From DATKMS01 sp041497995 (lineage in GTDB: Bacteria; Desulfobacterota; Binatia; HRBIN30), in contig JBGQHM010000161.1 of the NCBI GenBank assembly GCA_041497995.1, positions 1 through 13,641 on the forward strand: a stretch of 13,641 bases of DNA. The letters run 5' to 3'. Positions 6,212 to 13,641 of this stretch are shown piece by piece. The position numbers were made by a program, and so were the translations under genes. The notes beneath the pieces are model-generated. The model did not search any database. It was given only the letters and a program-made list of their open reading frames with translations, and had not been told where the DNA came from. Within the stretch, counting starts at the first letter, position 1; each line of letters starts with the position of its first letter.

Positions 6212-8143
6212 ATGACATCGTTGAGAAGCGTTCCAATGAACTTCATGAGGCTGCCTGTCATTCTGAAGCATCCCACTTCCGGGCCGAAGAATCCCGCGGT
6301 GCCGTTGGAACGGACGGTTCACCCAAGCTCGCGGCGCCGCCACCAAGGCATGGGCGGAGATGCATTCGCGCCGGAATTGGCGATGCTCAGCATGACATCC
6401 CGGTTCATGTCTGTTCACTGGCACGCGCCCCGCGTGCTACCCCAACTCAGAACCAACTGCTGCCACAAAGCTATTGGCCCGCGCGGCGTATTGCGCAGAC
6501 TGGCGTGCCTCGTGGTTGCGGCAGGCGTCGCCGGGTGTTCCACGCCGGGGATCGTCAATCGCCTCGTCATCGATCCCGTGACGCCATCCACCATCTACGC
6601 GGGAACCAACGACGGCGGCATGTTCAAGAGCACCGATTCCGGTGGAAGCTGGCAACACATCAACACCGGCGTGCAGGAGAGTTTCGCCGCCCGTTCGGTG
6701 CAGGCCCTGGCCATCGATCCCACAAGTCCCTCGGCGTTGTATTTTGGCGCGCAGCCGGTTTTCCTCACGAGCAACGGCGGTGCTTCCTGGGCGGCGCGCG
6801 CACAAGGGATGACGCTCGGCTTCAACCAGTACATCACCGGGCTGGCCGTCGCTCCATCCGCCCCGACCACGGTGTATGCCGCGACCGGAGACTTCGCCAG
6901 CTGCAACGTCATCTACAAGAGCACCGACGCGGGGAACAGCTGGACGGCGAAACCTCCCGCGCCGTGTTCGTTGGCCCAACTGCGCGTGGCGGTCGATCCG
7001 TCCAACGCGAACACGGTGTATGCGGTCGAGACCAACGGCGGTGTCTTCAAGAGCACCGATGGCGGGACGATCTGGGCGCCGATCACGCCACCGCCGCCGA
7101 ACAACTTCACGATCAACGATGTCCATGTCGACTCCTCCAATGGGACGACTGTGTACCTGACGCGCGAAAACTATTTCGACCCGTCCGGCGCAAATGTCCT
7201 GAAGAGCACCAACAGCGGCGCGAGCTGGGCGCCGCTCAACACCGGCACGTTCGCACGAGTGACGGCCCTGGCGGTCGCCCCCAACAATTCCGCGATCCTC
7301 TTCGCCGGGTTTCCTGGGGAGCCCGTGCTGCTGAAGAGCACCGACGGAGGAGTCACTTGGTCCCCGAGCGCCAACGGGTTGCCTGCATACGCGAACGTGA
7401 CCGACATTGCGGTCAATCCGACAAACAATGCGATCGTGTACGCCTCCACCGACGCGACTGGTGGCGTCTACAAGAGCACCGACGGCGGAGGTTCGTGGAG
7501 CGACACCGCGCTGACACGGGCCCTGGCGTTCGGTGGTGGGCTGGTGCCGCCGGACAACGCCACGTTCACGGTCGAGCAGTCGGTCGTGAAGGCGCAGGAC
7601 ACGCTCATCAAGAATCTCGACAAGTGCTACCGCACCGGGGTGAAGAATCTGGTGAATGGCAAACCCGACAACATCACCACCTGCGTCAACGACCCGAGCA
7701 AGGGCGCGCTTGCCAAGTTCGACAAAACAGTCGCCAAGCTGCACCCGCCCAAGAAGCCTGTGCCGGCATGCATCGACCTGAACGTCCGGCGCGATTTCGT
7801 CGCGACCGCCATGCAGTCGCTCAACTTCCTCGTCTACTGCAGTGGCACCAGTTTATTCACAGGCGGTGGGCTCGTGCCGCCAGACCTCGCCACCCTCAAC
7901 GGAGAGGAGGGCGTAGCGAAGGCGGCGGTCATTCTCGCGACGGATCTCAGCAAGTGTTCCCAGAAGGGGGTCGCGAACGTCCTCAAGTCGAAGCCCGACG
8001 GCGTGACGACGTGTACGGACGCTGCCCTTGCCAAGTTCGACAAGGCCATCGCCAAGCTGGCACCGCCCACCTGTTTGGATACGGCCAACCTGCGCGCGAA
8101 TGCGCTTCTCGCTCCGCAGCTCAACAATTGGTGCGCCTTCTGA
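6212..8143 (+). CDS. Exported seven-Asp-box propeller with duplicated C-terminal domain; likely lipoprotein
   Basis: The reading frame encodes 643 residues. Seven Asp-box motifs (S-x-D/N-x-G-x-x-W type) occur at about residues 140, 187, 237, 281, 332, 376 and 422, each after a strand like IDPVTPSTIYAGT. This matches a sialidase/sortilin-like beta-propeller, usually a binding or scaffold fold outside the cytoplasm. Residues 441-550 and 551-643 are two copies of another domain, each opening with GGGLVPPD and sharing KCxxxGVxNxxxxKPDxxTTC and ALAKFDKxxAKL. The N-terminus is odd: a clear lipoprotein signal, LRRLACLVVAAGVAGC (Cys 109), begins 93 codons in. ATG 6212 has a good ribosome site and the conserved leader. 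A TTG at 6491 would give a textbook 550-residue lipoprotein but has no ribosome site. The first 90 residues may be a recent insertion or an upstream extension. No sialidase active-site signature was recognised. Confidence 0.82.
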   Translation: MTSLRSVPMNFMRLPVILKHPTSGPKNPAVPLERTVHPSSRRRHQGMGGDAFAPELAMLSMTSRFMSVHWHAPRVLPQLRTNCCHKAIGPRGVLRRLACLVVAAGVAGCSTPGIVNRLVIDPVTPSTIYAGTNDGGMFKSTDSGGSWQHINTGVQESFAARSVQALAIDPTSPSALYFGAQPVFLTSNGGASWAARAQGMTLGFNQYITGLAVAPSAPTTVYAATGDFASCNVIYKSTDAGNSWTAKPPAPCSLAQLRVAVDPSNANTVYAVETNGGVFKSTDGGTIWAPITPPPPNNFTINDVHVDSSNGTTVYLTRENYFDPSGANVLKSTNSGASWAPLNTGTFARVTALAVAPNNSAILFAGFPGEPVLLKSTDGGVTWSPSANGLPAYANVTDIAVNPTNNAIVYASTDATGGVYKSTDGGGSWSDTALTRALAFGGGLVPPDNATFTVEQSVVKAQDTLIKNLDKCYRTGVKNLVNGKPDNITTCVNDPSKGALAKFDKTVAKLHPPKKPVPACIDLNVRRDFVATAMQSLNFLVYCSGTSLFTGGGLVPPDLATLNGEEGVAKAAVILATDLSKCSQKGVANVLKSKPDGVTTCTDAALAKFDKAIAKLAPPTCLDTANLRANALLAPQLNNWCAF

Positions 8144-8204
8144 CGAACGCGACGAGCGAGTGTCATCGCATTCTCGTGGGTTGGTCGCTGAATCAGAGCA
8201 GGTG

Positions 8205-8609
8205 ATGGAATCAACCGGCAGTCAGCTGCGGGAGGCGCCCTCCCAGGAAACGATCTTCCGCCAAGAGGGCGAATACTGGACGCTCGCCTATGGCGGCATC
8301 GTGCGCCGGCTGAAGGACATCAAAGGACTGCAGCACCTCGCCTACCTGCTCCTCCGGCCGGGAGTCAGGGTTTCCGCTGTTGAGCTGGTCGCGGTGGCGC
8401 GCGGGGCGGTCAGTTCCGACGGTGAGCCACGCTCCGGCCCTTCGGCAGAGCGCGCCCGCCTGACGGTCACCAAGGCCATCAAGGCAGCGTTGGGAAAGAT
8501 CTGCGAGCAGCACCCCACGCTCGGCCAGCACCTCAGCGCTACCATCCGGCGCGGCTACTTCTGTAGCTACACGCCCGATCCACGCTATCCGATTACGTGG
8601 CAGATGTGA
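8205..8609 (+). CDS. Stand-alone regulator C-terminal domain (FRxEGEYW type)
   Basis: The 134-residue protein contains TIFRQEGEYWTLAYGGIVRR, then LKDIKGLQHLAYLLLRPG, and later AERARLTVTKAIKAALGKI, HPTLGQHLSATIRRGYFCSY and a Pro-rich end. From memory, this is the order found in the C-terminal domain of very large ATPase/TPR regulators, where it is thought to be a winged-helix-like output module. Here it is a separate gene, and the charged coiled-coil linker usually present in the middle is replaced by a short Gly/Ser stretch (AVSSDGEPRSGPSAERAR). Start: ATG 8205, with an in-frame GTG directly before it; the ribosome site is weak (AGCAGG, too close). Its stop is 26 bases before the large kinase-ATPase-cyclase gene, so the two are probably cotranscribed and this may be that protein's detached output partner. 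DNA binding is inferred, not shown. Confidence 0.75.
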   Translation: MESTGSQLREAPSQETIFRQEGEYWTLAYGGIVRRLKDIKGLQHLAYLLLRPGVRVSAVELVAVARGAVSSDGEPRSGPSAERARLTVTKAIKAALGKICEQHPTLGQHLSATIRRGYFCSYTPDPRYPITWQM

Positions 8610-8635
8610 TGTGAGACTGATAGGACCGACCCGCC

Positions 8636-11600
8636 ATGCAGTGTACATCATGCAAACATGACAACCGAGAGGGCGCCGCGTTCTGCGAGCGCTGCGCGGC
8701 GCCGCTGGCGCGCCTGTGCACCAGCTGCGGTGCTGATCTGCGCTCCACGGCGCGGTTCTGCGACACCTGCGGACAATCCGTTTCCGCTGCCGCCCCCGCT
8801 CCAGACGGTCCTGCCGCGTCGATCCACGCACCCGAGACACTCGCCGCCGGGCGCTATCGCATTGGCCGCCTGCTCGGCGAAGGGAGCAAGAAGCGCGTCT
8901 ATCTCGCCCACGACGTGCGGCTCGAACGGGACGTCGCCGTCGCGCTCATCAAGACCGAAGGGCTCGACGAGGCCGGGCTGGCGCGGGTGCGGCGCGAAGC
9001 GCGCGCCATGGGACGGCTCGGCGATCACCCGCACATCGTCACGGCGCACGACGTCGGCGAGGACAACGGTCAGCCCTACATCGTGAGCCAGTACATGAGC
9101 GGCGGCTCCGTGGGCGACCTCCTGGAGCAGGCGCCGCAGCACCGGCTGCCGATCGACCACGCTCTGCGGCTCGCCCACGAGATCACTCGCGGGCTGGCGC
9201 ACGCGCATGAGCGCAGCATCATTCACCGCGACCTCAAGCCGAGCAACGTCTGGCTGACCGGCGACGGGACGGCGAAGCTGGGGGACTTCGGGCTCGCCAT
9301 GGCCCTCGATCGCTCGCGCCTCACGGTCGAGGGGATGATGGTGGGCACGGTCACCTACATGCCCCCCGAGCAAGCCCTCGGGCGTACGGCCGATGCGCGC
9401 AGCGATCTCTACGCCCTGGGCGCCATGGTGTATGAGATGGTGACGGGACGCCCACCATTCCTCGGCGACGACGCCGTGGCCATCATCTCGCAGCACATCA
9501 ACACACCGCCGGTCGCGCCGTCGTGGCACAACCCGGAGGTGCCACGCGCCCTCGAAGCCCTCATCCTGCGCCTGCTCGCCAAGGCCCCCGAGGAGCGGCC
9601 GGAAACCGCCACCGTCGTCAACGATGCCTTGCGCGCCATCGCCACGACGGCAGACGCGATCGTCGCGCCCGCTCCTGAGGATGCCAATCCGCTCGATCGC
9701 CTTGCCGGTGGCGTATTCGTCGGCCGCGAGCACGAGATGGATCTGCTCCGCGCCGGCCTGGAGAGCACCCTCTCGGGTCGCGGCCGGCTCATCCTGCTGG
9801 TCGGCGAGCCGGGGATCGGCAAGACGCGCACCGCCGAGGAGCTGGTCACCTACGCGCGCCTGCGCCGCGCGCAAGTCCTCTGGGGCCGCTGCTACGAGGG
9901 TGAAGGCGCACCGGTGTATTGGCCGTGGGTGCAGCTCATTCGACTGTACGTTCACGAGCGCGAGCCAGCAGCCTTGCTCTCCGAGATGGGCTCGGGAGCC
10001 GGCGCCATCGCGCAGATGGTCTCCGAGGTGCGCGAGCGGCTACCGGGCGTGACACTGCCGCCACCACTGGATGCCGAGCAGGCACGCTTTCGACTCTTTG
10101 ATGGCGTGAGCACGTTCCTCAAGAACGCGGCGAAGAGCCAGCCGCTGGTCCTCGTCCTCGACGACCTCCACTGGGCGGATAAGCCGTCCCTCCTGCTCCT
10201 CCAGTTTCTCGCACGCGAGCTGCGTGCGACGCGCCTGCTGGTCGTCGCCACGTACCGCGACGTCGAGCTTGGGCGCCAGCATCCGCTGACACAAACCCTC
10301 GGTGATTTGTCGCGCGAGCAGTTGGCGGAGCGCGTCGTGCTGCGCGGGCTGACCGCACGCGACGTGACCCGATTCATCGAGATGACCGCGGGGCTGCGTC
10401 CGCCCGAGGCATTGGTGGCCGCGGTCTACAAGGAGACCGAAGGCAACCCGTTCTTCGTCAACGAGGTCGTCCGCCTGCTCGTGGCGGACGGCCGTCTCCA
10501 GCACCCGGAGACGGTGAAGTCATGGAGCGTGGGGATCCCACAGAGTGTCCGCGAGGTCGTGGGACGCCGGCTGGATCGCCTGTCGGAGCGCTGCAACCAG
10601 ATCCTGAGTGTCGGCTCGATCATTGGCCGAGAGTTCGACCTCGACGTGCTGCGGCTGGTCAGCGGACTCGACACCGACGCACTGCTCGACGCGTTCGACG
10701 AAGCCGTGGCCGCACGCGTGGTCAGCGAGGTCCCACGGGTCACCGCACGCTACGCCTTCGCACATGCGCTGATCCGCGAGACTTTGTACGAAGAGTTGAG
10801 CGCAACGCGGCGCATTCGCCTGCATCGGCAGATCGGCGAGGCTTTAGAAGGGTTGTACGGCTCTACCCCCGAACCGCACCTGGCGGAGCTGGCCTATCAC
10901 TTCTTCGAGGCGGCGCAGGGCGGTGGCGACGTCGACCGCGCCATCGCCTACGCGGTGCGTGCCGGCGACCGCGCCGCCGGCATGATGGCCCACGAGGAAG
11001 CCGCGCGGCAATACGACATCGGGTTGCAGGCACTCGACCTGCGCCAGCCGCCGGCGGAGCCGGAGCGCTGCGAGCTGCTGCTGAAGCTGAGCGAGACGTT
11101 GTGGCGGACCGGCGAGTACGGCCACGCCAAGGAGGTCGCCTTGCAGGCCGCAGATTTGGCGCGACGCGTGGGCACTGCGGAGCAGCTCGGTCGCGCCGCA
11201 CTCGCGTATGGCGGCCCGCTGATCGCTTTCGCCGCGGTGGTTCGTGATGAGACTCTTGTCGGTCTCCTGGAGGAGGCACGCGCTGCCGTCGGGGAGTCAC
11301 ACGACGCGTTGCGGGCTCGCCTCGTCGGCCGGCTCGCGGAGGAGATCACCTTCAGCGATCCATTCGAGCGGCGCGTCGCGTTGAGCACCGAAGCTATCGC
11401 CCTCGCCCGCCGCACTGCCGATCCCGTAGTCCTCTTAGCAGCGCTGCGCAACGCGCACTGGGCCACATGGGTTCCCGAAACGGCAACGGAGCGGCTCGCG
11501 ATGGCGGATGAGATGGTGCAGCTCGCGCAGCCGCTCGGCGACCCCGCGGCGCTGATCGAGGCACACGCGTTCCACTTCTGGGACCTGCTCGAGCTCTGCA

Positions 11601-13036
11601 GAGTGGCGGACGCGGAGACTGACTTCGCGGAGCTGACCCGGCTGGCCCTCGACACCCGACAACAGTACCTCCGCTGGGCGGTGGGGCTCTGCCGCGTTTT
11701 GCATGCCTTCGTTCATGGACGTTTGGGTGAGATCGAAGCGCTGGGACGCGAAGTGTTGGAGAGCGGGCAAGAGAGCCAGAATCAGAACGCCGCCCTCGTC
11801 TATGGCCTCCAGCTGATGGGGCTGCTGCGCGAACAGGGGCGCAATCAGGACTACGAGTCGATCATGGTGAGTGCGATCGCCATGTACCCCTCGATTGCGA
11901 CGTCCCTCCACTGCCCCCTGGCGGTCGGGTGCTGCGATCAGGGCCGATACGTAGAGGCGCGTGTGATCTTCGAACAGGTCTCGCGCCACGCCTTCGCCGA
12001 TCTCCAGCACGATGTCGCCTGGTTGGCCTGTATCGCATACTTGAGCGAGGTGTGCGCCGCGGTCGGCGACGCCGAGCGTGCTCAGGGGTTGTACGAGAAC
12101 CTACTGCCGTTCGCGGAGCGCAATGTCACCGTCGGGCCAGTGCTGTCGCTCGGCGCTGCCGCACGTTACCTCGGCATCCTGGCTGCCATGCTGCAGCGCA
12201 CTGAAGACGCTGCCCGCCATTTCGAGGACGCCCTGGCGATGAACGCCGCCATGGGTACGCGGCAGGCGCTGGCGCGCACACAGCTCGACTACGCGGCGCT
12301 GCTGTGGCGGCGTCGGCGTGCGGGCGATCGGTCCAAGGCACTCGAGCTGGCAAACCGCGCGCTCGACACGGCACAGGAGCTCGGCATGAGAATCGTCGTC
12401 GAGCAGGCCCTCGCCCTCAAGCTGCAAGCGCAAGGCGTCGACTCCGCCGACTTCAAGACCTCGATCGACGGGGTGACCGCCGCGGTGCAACGCGAGCGCC
12501 CCGATCTCCGGCCCCACGCCGCCCCCGACGGCACGGTCACATTGATGTTCAGCGACATGGAAGGGTTTACCGCCATGACCGAACGCCTGGGCGACCTCAA
12601 GGCGCGCGAAGTGATTCGACAACACAACCGCATCGTGCGCGAACAGCTCGGCGCGCACGGCGGCTTCGAGGTGGAGTTGCAGGGGGATGGTTTTCTGCTG
12701 GCCTTTCCGAGCGCGCGCCGCGCCCTGCTGTGTGCCATCGCGATTCAGCGCGCCTTCGCCGCCTACGACGATGCGCACCCCGAGCAACCCATCCGCGTGC
12801 GCATCGGTCTCCATACGGGCGAAGCGCTACGCGAAGCAGACAAGTTCTTCGGTAAGACCGTCATCCTCGCCGCACGCATTGCCGGCAGCGCCCGCGCCGG
12901 CGAGATTCTCGTCTCGTCGGTTCTCAAGGAGCTGACGGAGAGCATCGGCGACATCCGTTTCACCGGCGAGCGCCAGGTCGAGCTGAAGGGCATCTCCGGC
13001 ACCCGTCGCGTGCACAGTGTCGTGTGGGAGGAATGA
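8636..13036 (+). CDS. Zinc ribbon - Ser/Thr kinase - AAA ATPase - TPR - class III nucleotidyl cyclase fusion protein
   Basis: The 1466-residue protein has five modules. (1) Residues 1-47: double zinc ribbon, CxxC pairs at C3/C6, C17/C20, C28/C31, C42/C45. (2) About 74-335: Hanks-type kinase with Gly loop GEGSKKRV (81-88), Lys106 in VAVALIK, catalytic HRDLKPSN (197-204), DFG (217-219) and PPEQ; probably active. (3) About 360-640: AAA_16/STAND ATPase, Walker A GEPGIGKT (390-397), Walker B LVLVLDDLHWAD. (4) About 650-1290: helical TPR-like repeats. (5) About 1299-1466: class III adenylate/guanylate cyclase domain with metal aspartates D1307 (FSDMEGFT) and D1351 (LQGDGF) and Arg1414 (AARI). The usual transition-state Asn is Ile1410 and the usual substrate-selecting Lys is Glu1347, so product and activity are uncertain. 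ATG 8636 has only a weak AGGA upstream. No membrane segment seen; probably cytoplasmic. ATPase and repeat parts are paralogous to the 1-2585 protein. Confidence 0.93.
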   Translation: MQCTSCKHDNREGAAFCERCAAPLARLCTSCGADLRSTARFCDTCGQSVSAAAPAPDGPAASIHAPETLAAGRYRIGRLLGEGSKKRVYLAHDVRLERDVAVALIKTEGLDEAGLARVRREARAMGRLGDHPHIVTAHDVGEDNGQPYIVSQYMSGGSVGDLLEQAPQHRLPIDHALRLAHEITRGLAHAHERSIIHRDLKPSNVWLTGDGTAKLGDFGLAMALDRSRLTVEGMMVGTVTYMPPEQALGRTADARSDLYALGAMVYEMVTGRPPFLGDDAVAIISQHINTPPVAPSWHNPEVPRALEALILRLLAKAPEERPETATVVNDALRAIATTADAIVAPAPEDANPLDRLAGGVFVGREHEMDLLRAGLESTLSGRGRLILLVGEPGIGKTRTAEELVTYARLRRAQVLWGRCYEGEGAPVYWPWVQLIRLYVHEREPAALLSEMGSGAGAIAQMVSEVRERLPGVTLPPPLDAEQARFRLFDGVSTFLKNAAKSQPLVLVLDDLHWADKPSLLLLQFLARELRATRLLVVATYRDVELGRQHPLTQTLGDLSREQLAERVVLRGLTARDVTRFIEMTAGLRPPEALVAAVYKETEGNPFFVNEVVRLLVADGRLQHPETVKSWSVGIPQSVREVVGRRLDRLSERCNQILSVGSIIGREFDLDVLRLVSGLDTDALLDAFDEAVAARVVSEVPRVTARYAFAHALIRETLYEELSATRRIRLHRQIGEALEGLYGSTPEPHLAELAYHFFEAAQGGGDVDRAIAYAVRAGDRAAGMMAHEEAARQYDIGLQALDLRQPPAEPERCELLLKLSETLWRTGEYGHAKEVALQAADLARRVGTAEQLGRAALAYGGPLIAFAAVVRDETLVGLLEEARAAVGESHDALRARLVGRLAEEITFSDPFERRVALSTEAIALARRTADPVVLLAALRNAHWATWVPETATERLAMADEMVQLAQPLGDPAALIEAHAFHFWDLLELCRVADAETDFAELTRLALDTRQQYLRWAVGLCRVLHAFVHGRLGEIEALGREVLESGQESQNQNAALVYGLQLMGLLREQGRNQDYESIMVSAIAMYPSIATSLHCPLAVGCCDQGRYVEARVIFEQVSRHAFADLQHDVAWLACIAYLSEVCAAVGDAERAQGLYENLLPFAERNVTVGPVLSLGAAARYLGILAAMLQRTEDAARHFEDALAMNAAMGTRQALARTQLDYAALLWRRRRAGDRSKALELANRALDTAQELGMRIVVEQALALKLQAQGVDSADFKTSIDGVTAAVQRERPDLRPHAAPDGTVTLMFSDMEGFTAMTERLGDLKAREVIRQHNRIVREQLGAHGGFEVELQGDGFLLAFPSARRALLCAIAIQRAFAAYDDAHPEQPIRVRIGLHTGEALREADKFFGKTVILAARIAGSARAGEILVSSVLKELTESIGDIRFTGERQVELKGISGTRRVHSVVWEE

Positions 13037-13064
13037 CAGAGGTGTACCGGGATCGCGGCTGTGG

Positions 13065-13451
13065 CTACAAGTGCTTCGGGTTGATCGGCTGGCCGTGCGA
13101 GAACTCGACGAGGTTGCCATCCGGATCTGTGAGCATGCAGAAGTAGCCGACGATCGGGCCGGCGTCGCCGGGGCCCTGCATGAGCAAACCTTCCGACTGG
13201 CCGTGTGCAGCGATCGCGTCGACCGCCGCACGCGACGCCAGGTCGTAGCCGAAGTGGGCCATGCGCGGTGGCACCGTCGACTCACCGGGCTGCAGATGGA
13301 TTGCGACGATCACGAACTCTGGGTCGTCGAGCGGTGAGGTGCTCGCCCAAGGCCGGGGGCGACCGGCCGATCTTCGCCAATCGCAGAGGGTCATGCAGGT
13401 CACCAGCTGCGTCGCGTCCTGGGTGTGGAGCTTCAATGGGGCCGCGACCAA
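13065..13451 (-). CDS. VOC (glyoxalase/dioxygenase superfamily) protein, N-terminus abnormal
   Basis: The C-terminal two thirds look like the end of a vicinal-oxygen-chelate protein. DDPEFVIVAIHL fits the last strand of a first module. The second module has RMAHFGYDLASRAAVDAI, with a His in the metal-ligand place, and GYFCMLTDPDGNLVEFSHG, with the usual Glu near the end. The first ~40 residues do not look like the normal opening of a first VOC module (no HxxLxVxD pattern), and the only upstream ATG (13451) lies inside a CRISPR repeat. The simplest reading is that the 5' end of the gene has been lost or rewritten where the CRISPR array was built or rearranged, so it may be a pseudogene. It is convergent with the cyclase gene, stop codons 28 bases apart. 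Substrate unknown. Confidence 0.6.
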   Translation of the reverse strand: MVAAPLKLHTQDATQLVTCMTLCDWRRSAGRPRPWASTSPLDDPEFVIVAIHLQPGESTVPPRMAHFGYDLASRAAVDAIAAHGQSEGLLMQGPGDAGPIVGYFCMLTDPDGNLVEFSHGQPINPKHL

Positions 13452-13641
13452 TTGGTCGCGGAGAGCAAAGTGATGGAATTGAGCGGAGTCAAGGTGACCC
13501 CTGCTTCAATGGGGCCGCGACCAATTGGTCGCGGAGAGCACGGACACCCTCGCGTTCTTCTGGTCGTCGGAGTCGCTGCTTCAATGGGGCCTTGTTGCAT
13601 GGAATCCGACCATTCGGAGGTTTCAATGGGGCCGCGACCAA
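13430..13641 (-). CRISPR. Distal end of a CRISPR array (two full repeats, one truncated, one cut by window edge)
   Basis: Two identical 37-base repeats lie at 13430-13466 and 13503-13539. They begin GCTTCAATGGGG and contain the perfect palindrome CCGCGACCAATTGGTCGCGG. They are separated by unique spacers of 36 bases (13467-13502) and 38 bases (13540-13577). A third repeat keeps only its first 14 bases (13578-13591), and a fourth starts at 13620 as GTTTCAATGGGG and runs off the edge. On the minus strand the repeat ends in CATTGAAGC, matching the common crRNA 5' handle ATTGAA(A/G)C, so transcription most likely runs right to left. The leader and any cas genes would then lie outside the window to the right. 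Strand is inferred from the handle only. No cas gene is present here, so the type cannot be named. Confidence 0.88.

Noticed and set aside
6629..7500. Possible sialidase or other glycosyl hydrolase from the Asp-boxes
   Set aside because: Asp-boxes occur in many non-enzymatic propellers, and I saw no catalytic Arg triad, Tyr/Glu pair or F/YRIP motif.
6437..7744. A 435-codon minus-strand open frame
   Set aside because: It lies antisense to the Asp-box protein, whose repeated motifs make that strand the real coding one.
8648..9955. A 435-codon minus-strand open frame
   Set aside because: It is antisense to the zinc ribbon and kinase region, where the opposite strand has all kinase motifs.
13430..13641. 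The right-edge repeats as a REP or tandem repeat family
   Set aside because: Near-constant repeat length, unique 36-38-base spacers and the ATTGAAGC handle fit CRISPR better, and the sequence is unrelated to the REPs near 3000.

Overview
The window is GC-rich, double-stranded bacterial DNA with long, densely packed genes. It combines very large signalling ATPases, Cys-rich secreted repeat proteins, a REP-associated transposase and a CRISPR array. This mix fits a large-genome soil or sediment bacterium of the former Deltaproteobacteria / Binatota type. That assignment is an impression from gene content and composition; no rRNA, tRNA or ribosomal marker is present to fix it.

Layout. (1) 1-2585, minus strand: a large AAA/NACHT-like ATPase with TPR-type helical repeats, its C-terminus cut by the left edge. 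(2) 2586-3949: mostly non-coding DNA with five REP-like double-hairpin palindromes around a small HUH/Y1 REP-associated tyrosine transposase (RAYT, 3036-3455, minus), plus the 3' tail of a second, decayed RAYT at 3781-3825. (3) 3950-8143, plus strand: three genes for exported proteins. These are a Cys-rich repeat protein (3950-5266), an Asp-box propeller gene broken by a frameshift (5496-6096), and a seven-Asp-box propeller with a novel-looking duplicated C-terminal domain (6212-8143). Each is preceded, 91-101 bases before its start codon, by the same palindrome GGGCACAATTGTGCCC (one mismatch in the third copy) followed by TCGCTTTTCACACCTC. (4) 8205-13036, plus strand: a probable two-gene signalling operon, with a stand-alone 134-aa copy of a domain usually found at the C-terminus of large ATPase regulators, then a 1466-aa zinc ribbon / Ser-Thr kinase / AAA ATPase / TPR / class III cyclase protein. 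(5) 13065-13451, minus strand: a VOC (glyoxalase-like) reading frame with an abnormal N-terminus, running into (6) the distal end of a CRISPR array (13430-13641), which continues beyond the right edge.

How the parts may work together. The two big ATPases (1-2585 and 8636-13036) are paralogues in their ATPase and helical-repeat parts and flank the block of secreted proteins. The shared palindromic leader suggests that the three exported-protein genes are co-regulated or arose by duplication together with their control region. A link between the signalling operon and that leader is possible from proximity only; nothing in the sequence proves it. The REP/RAYT cluster and the CRISPR array look like independent, mobile or defence-related additions.
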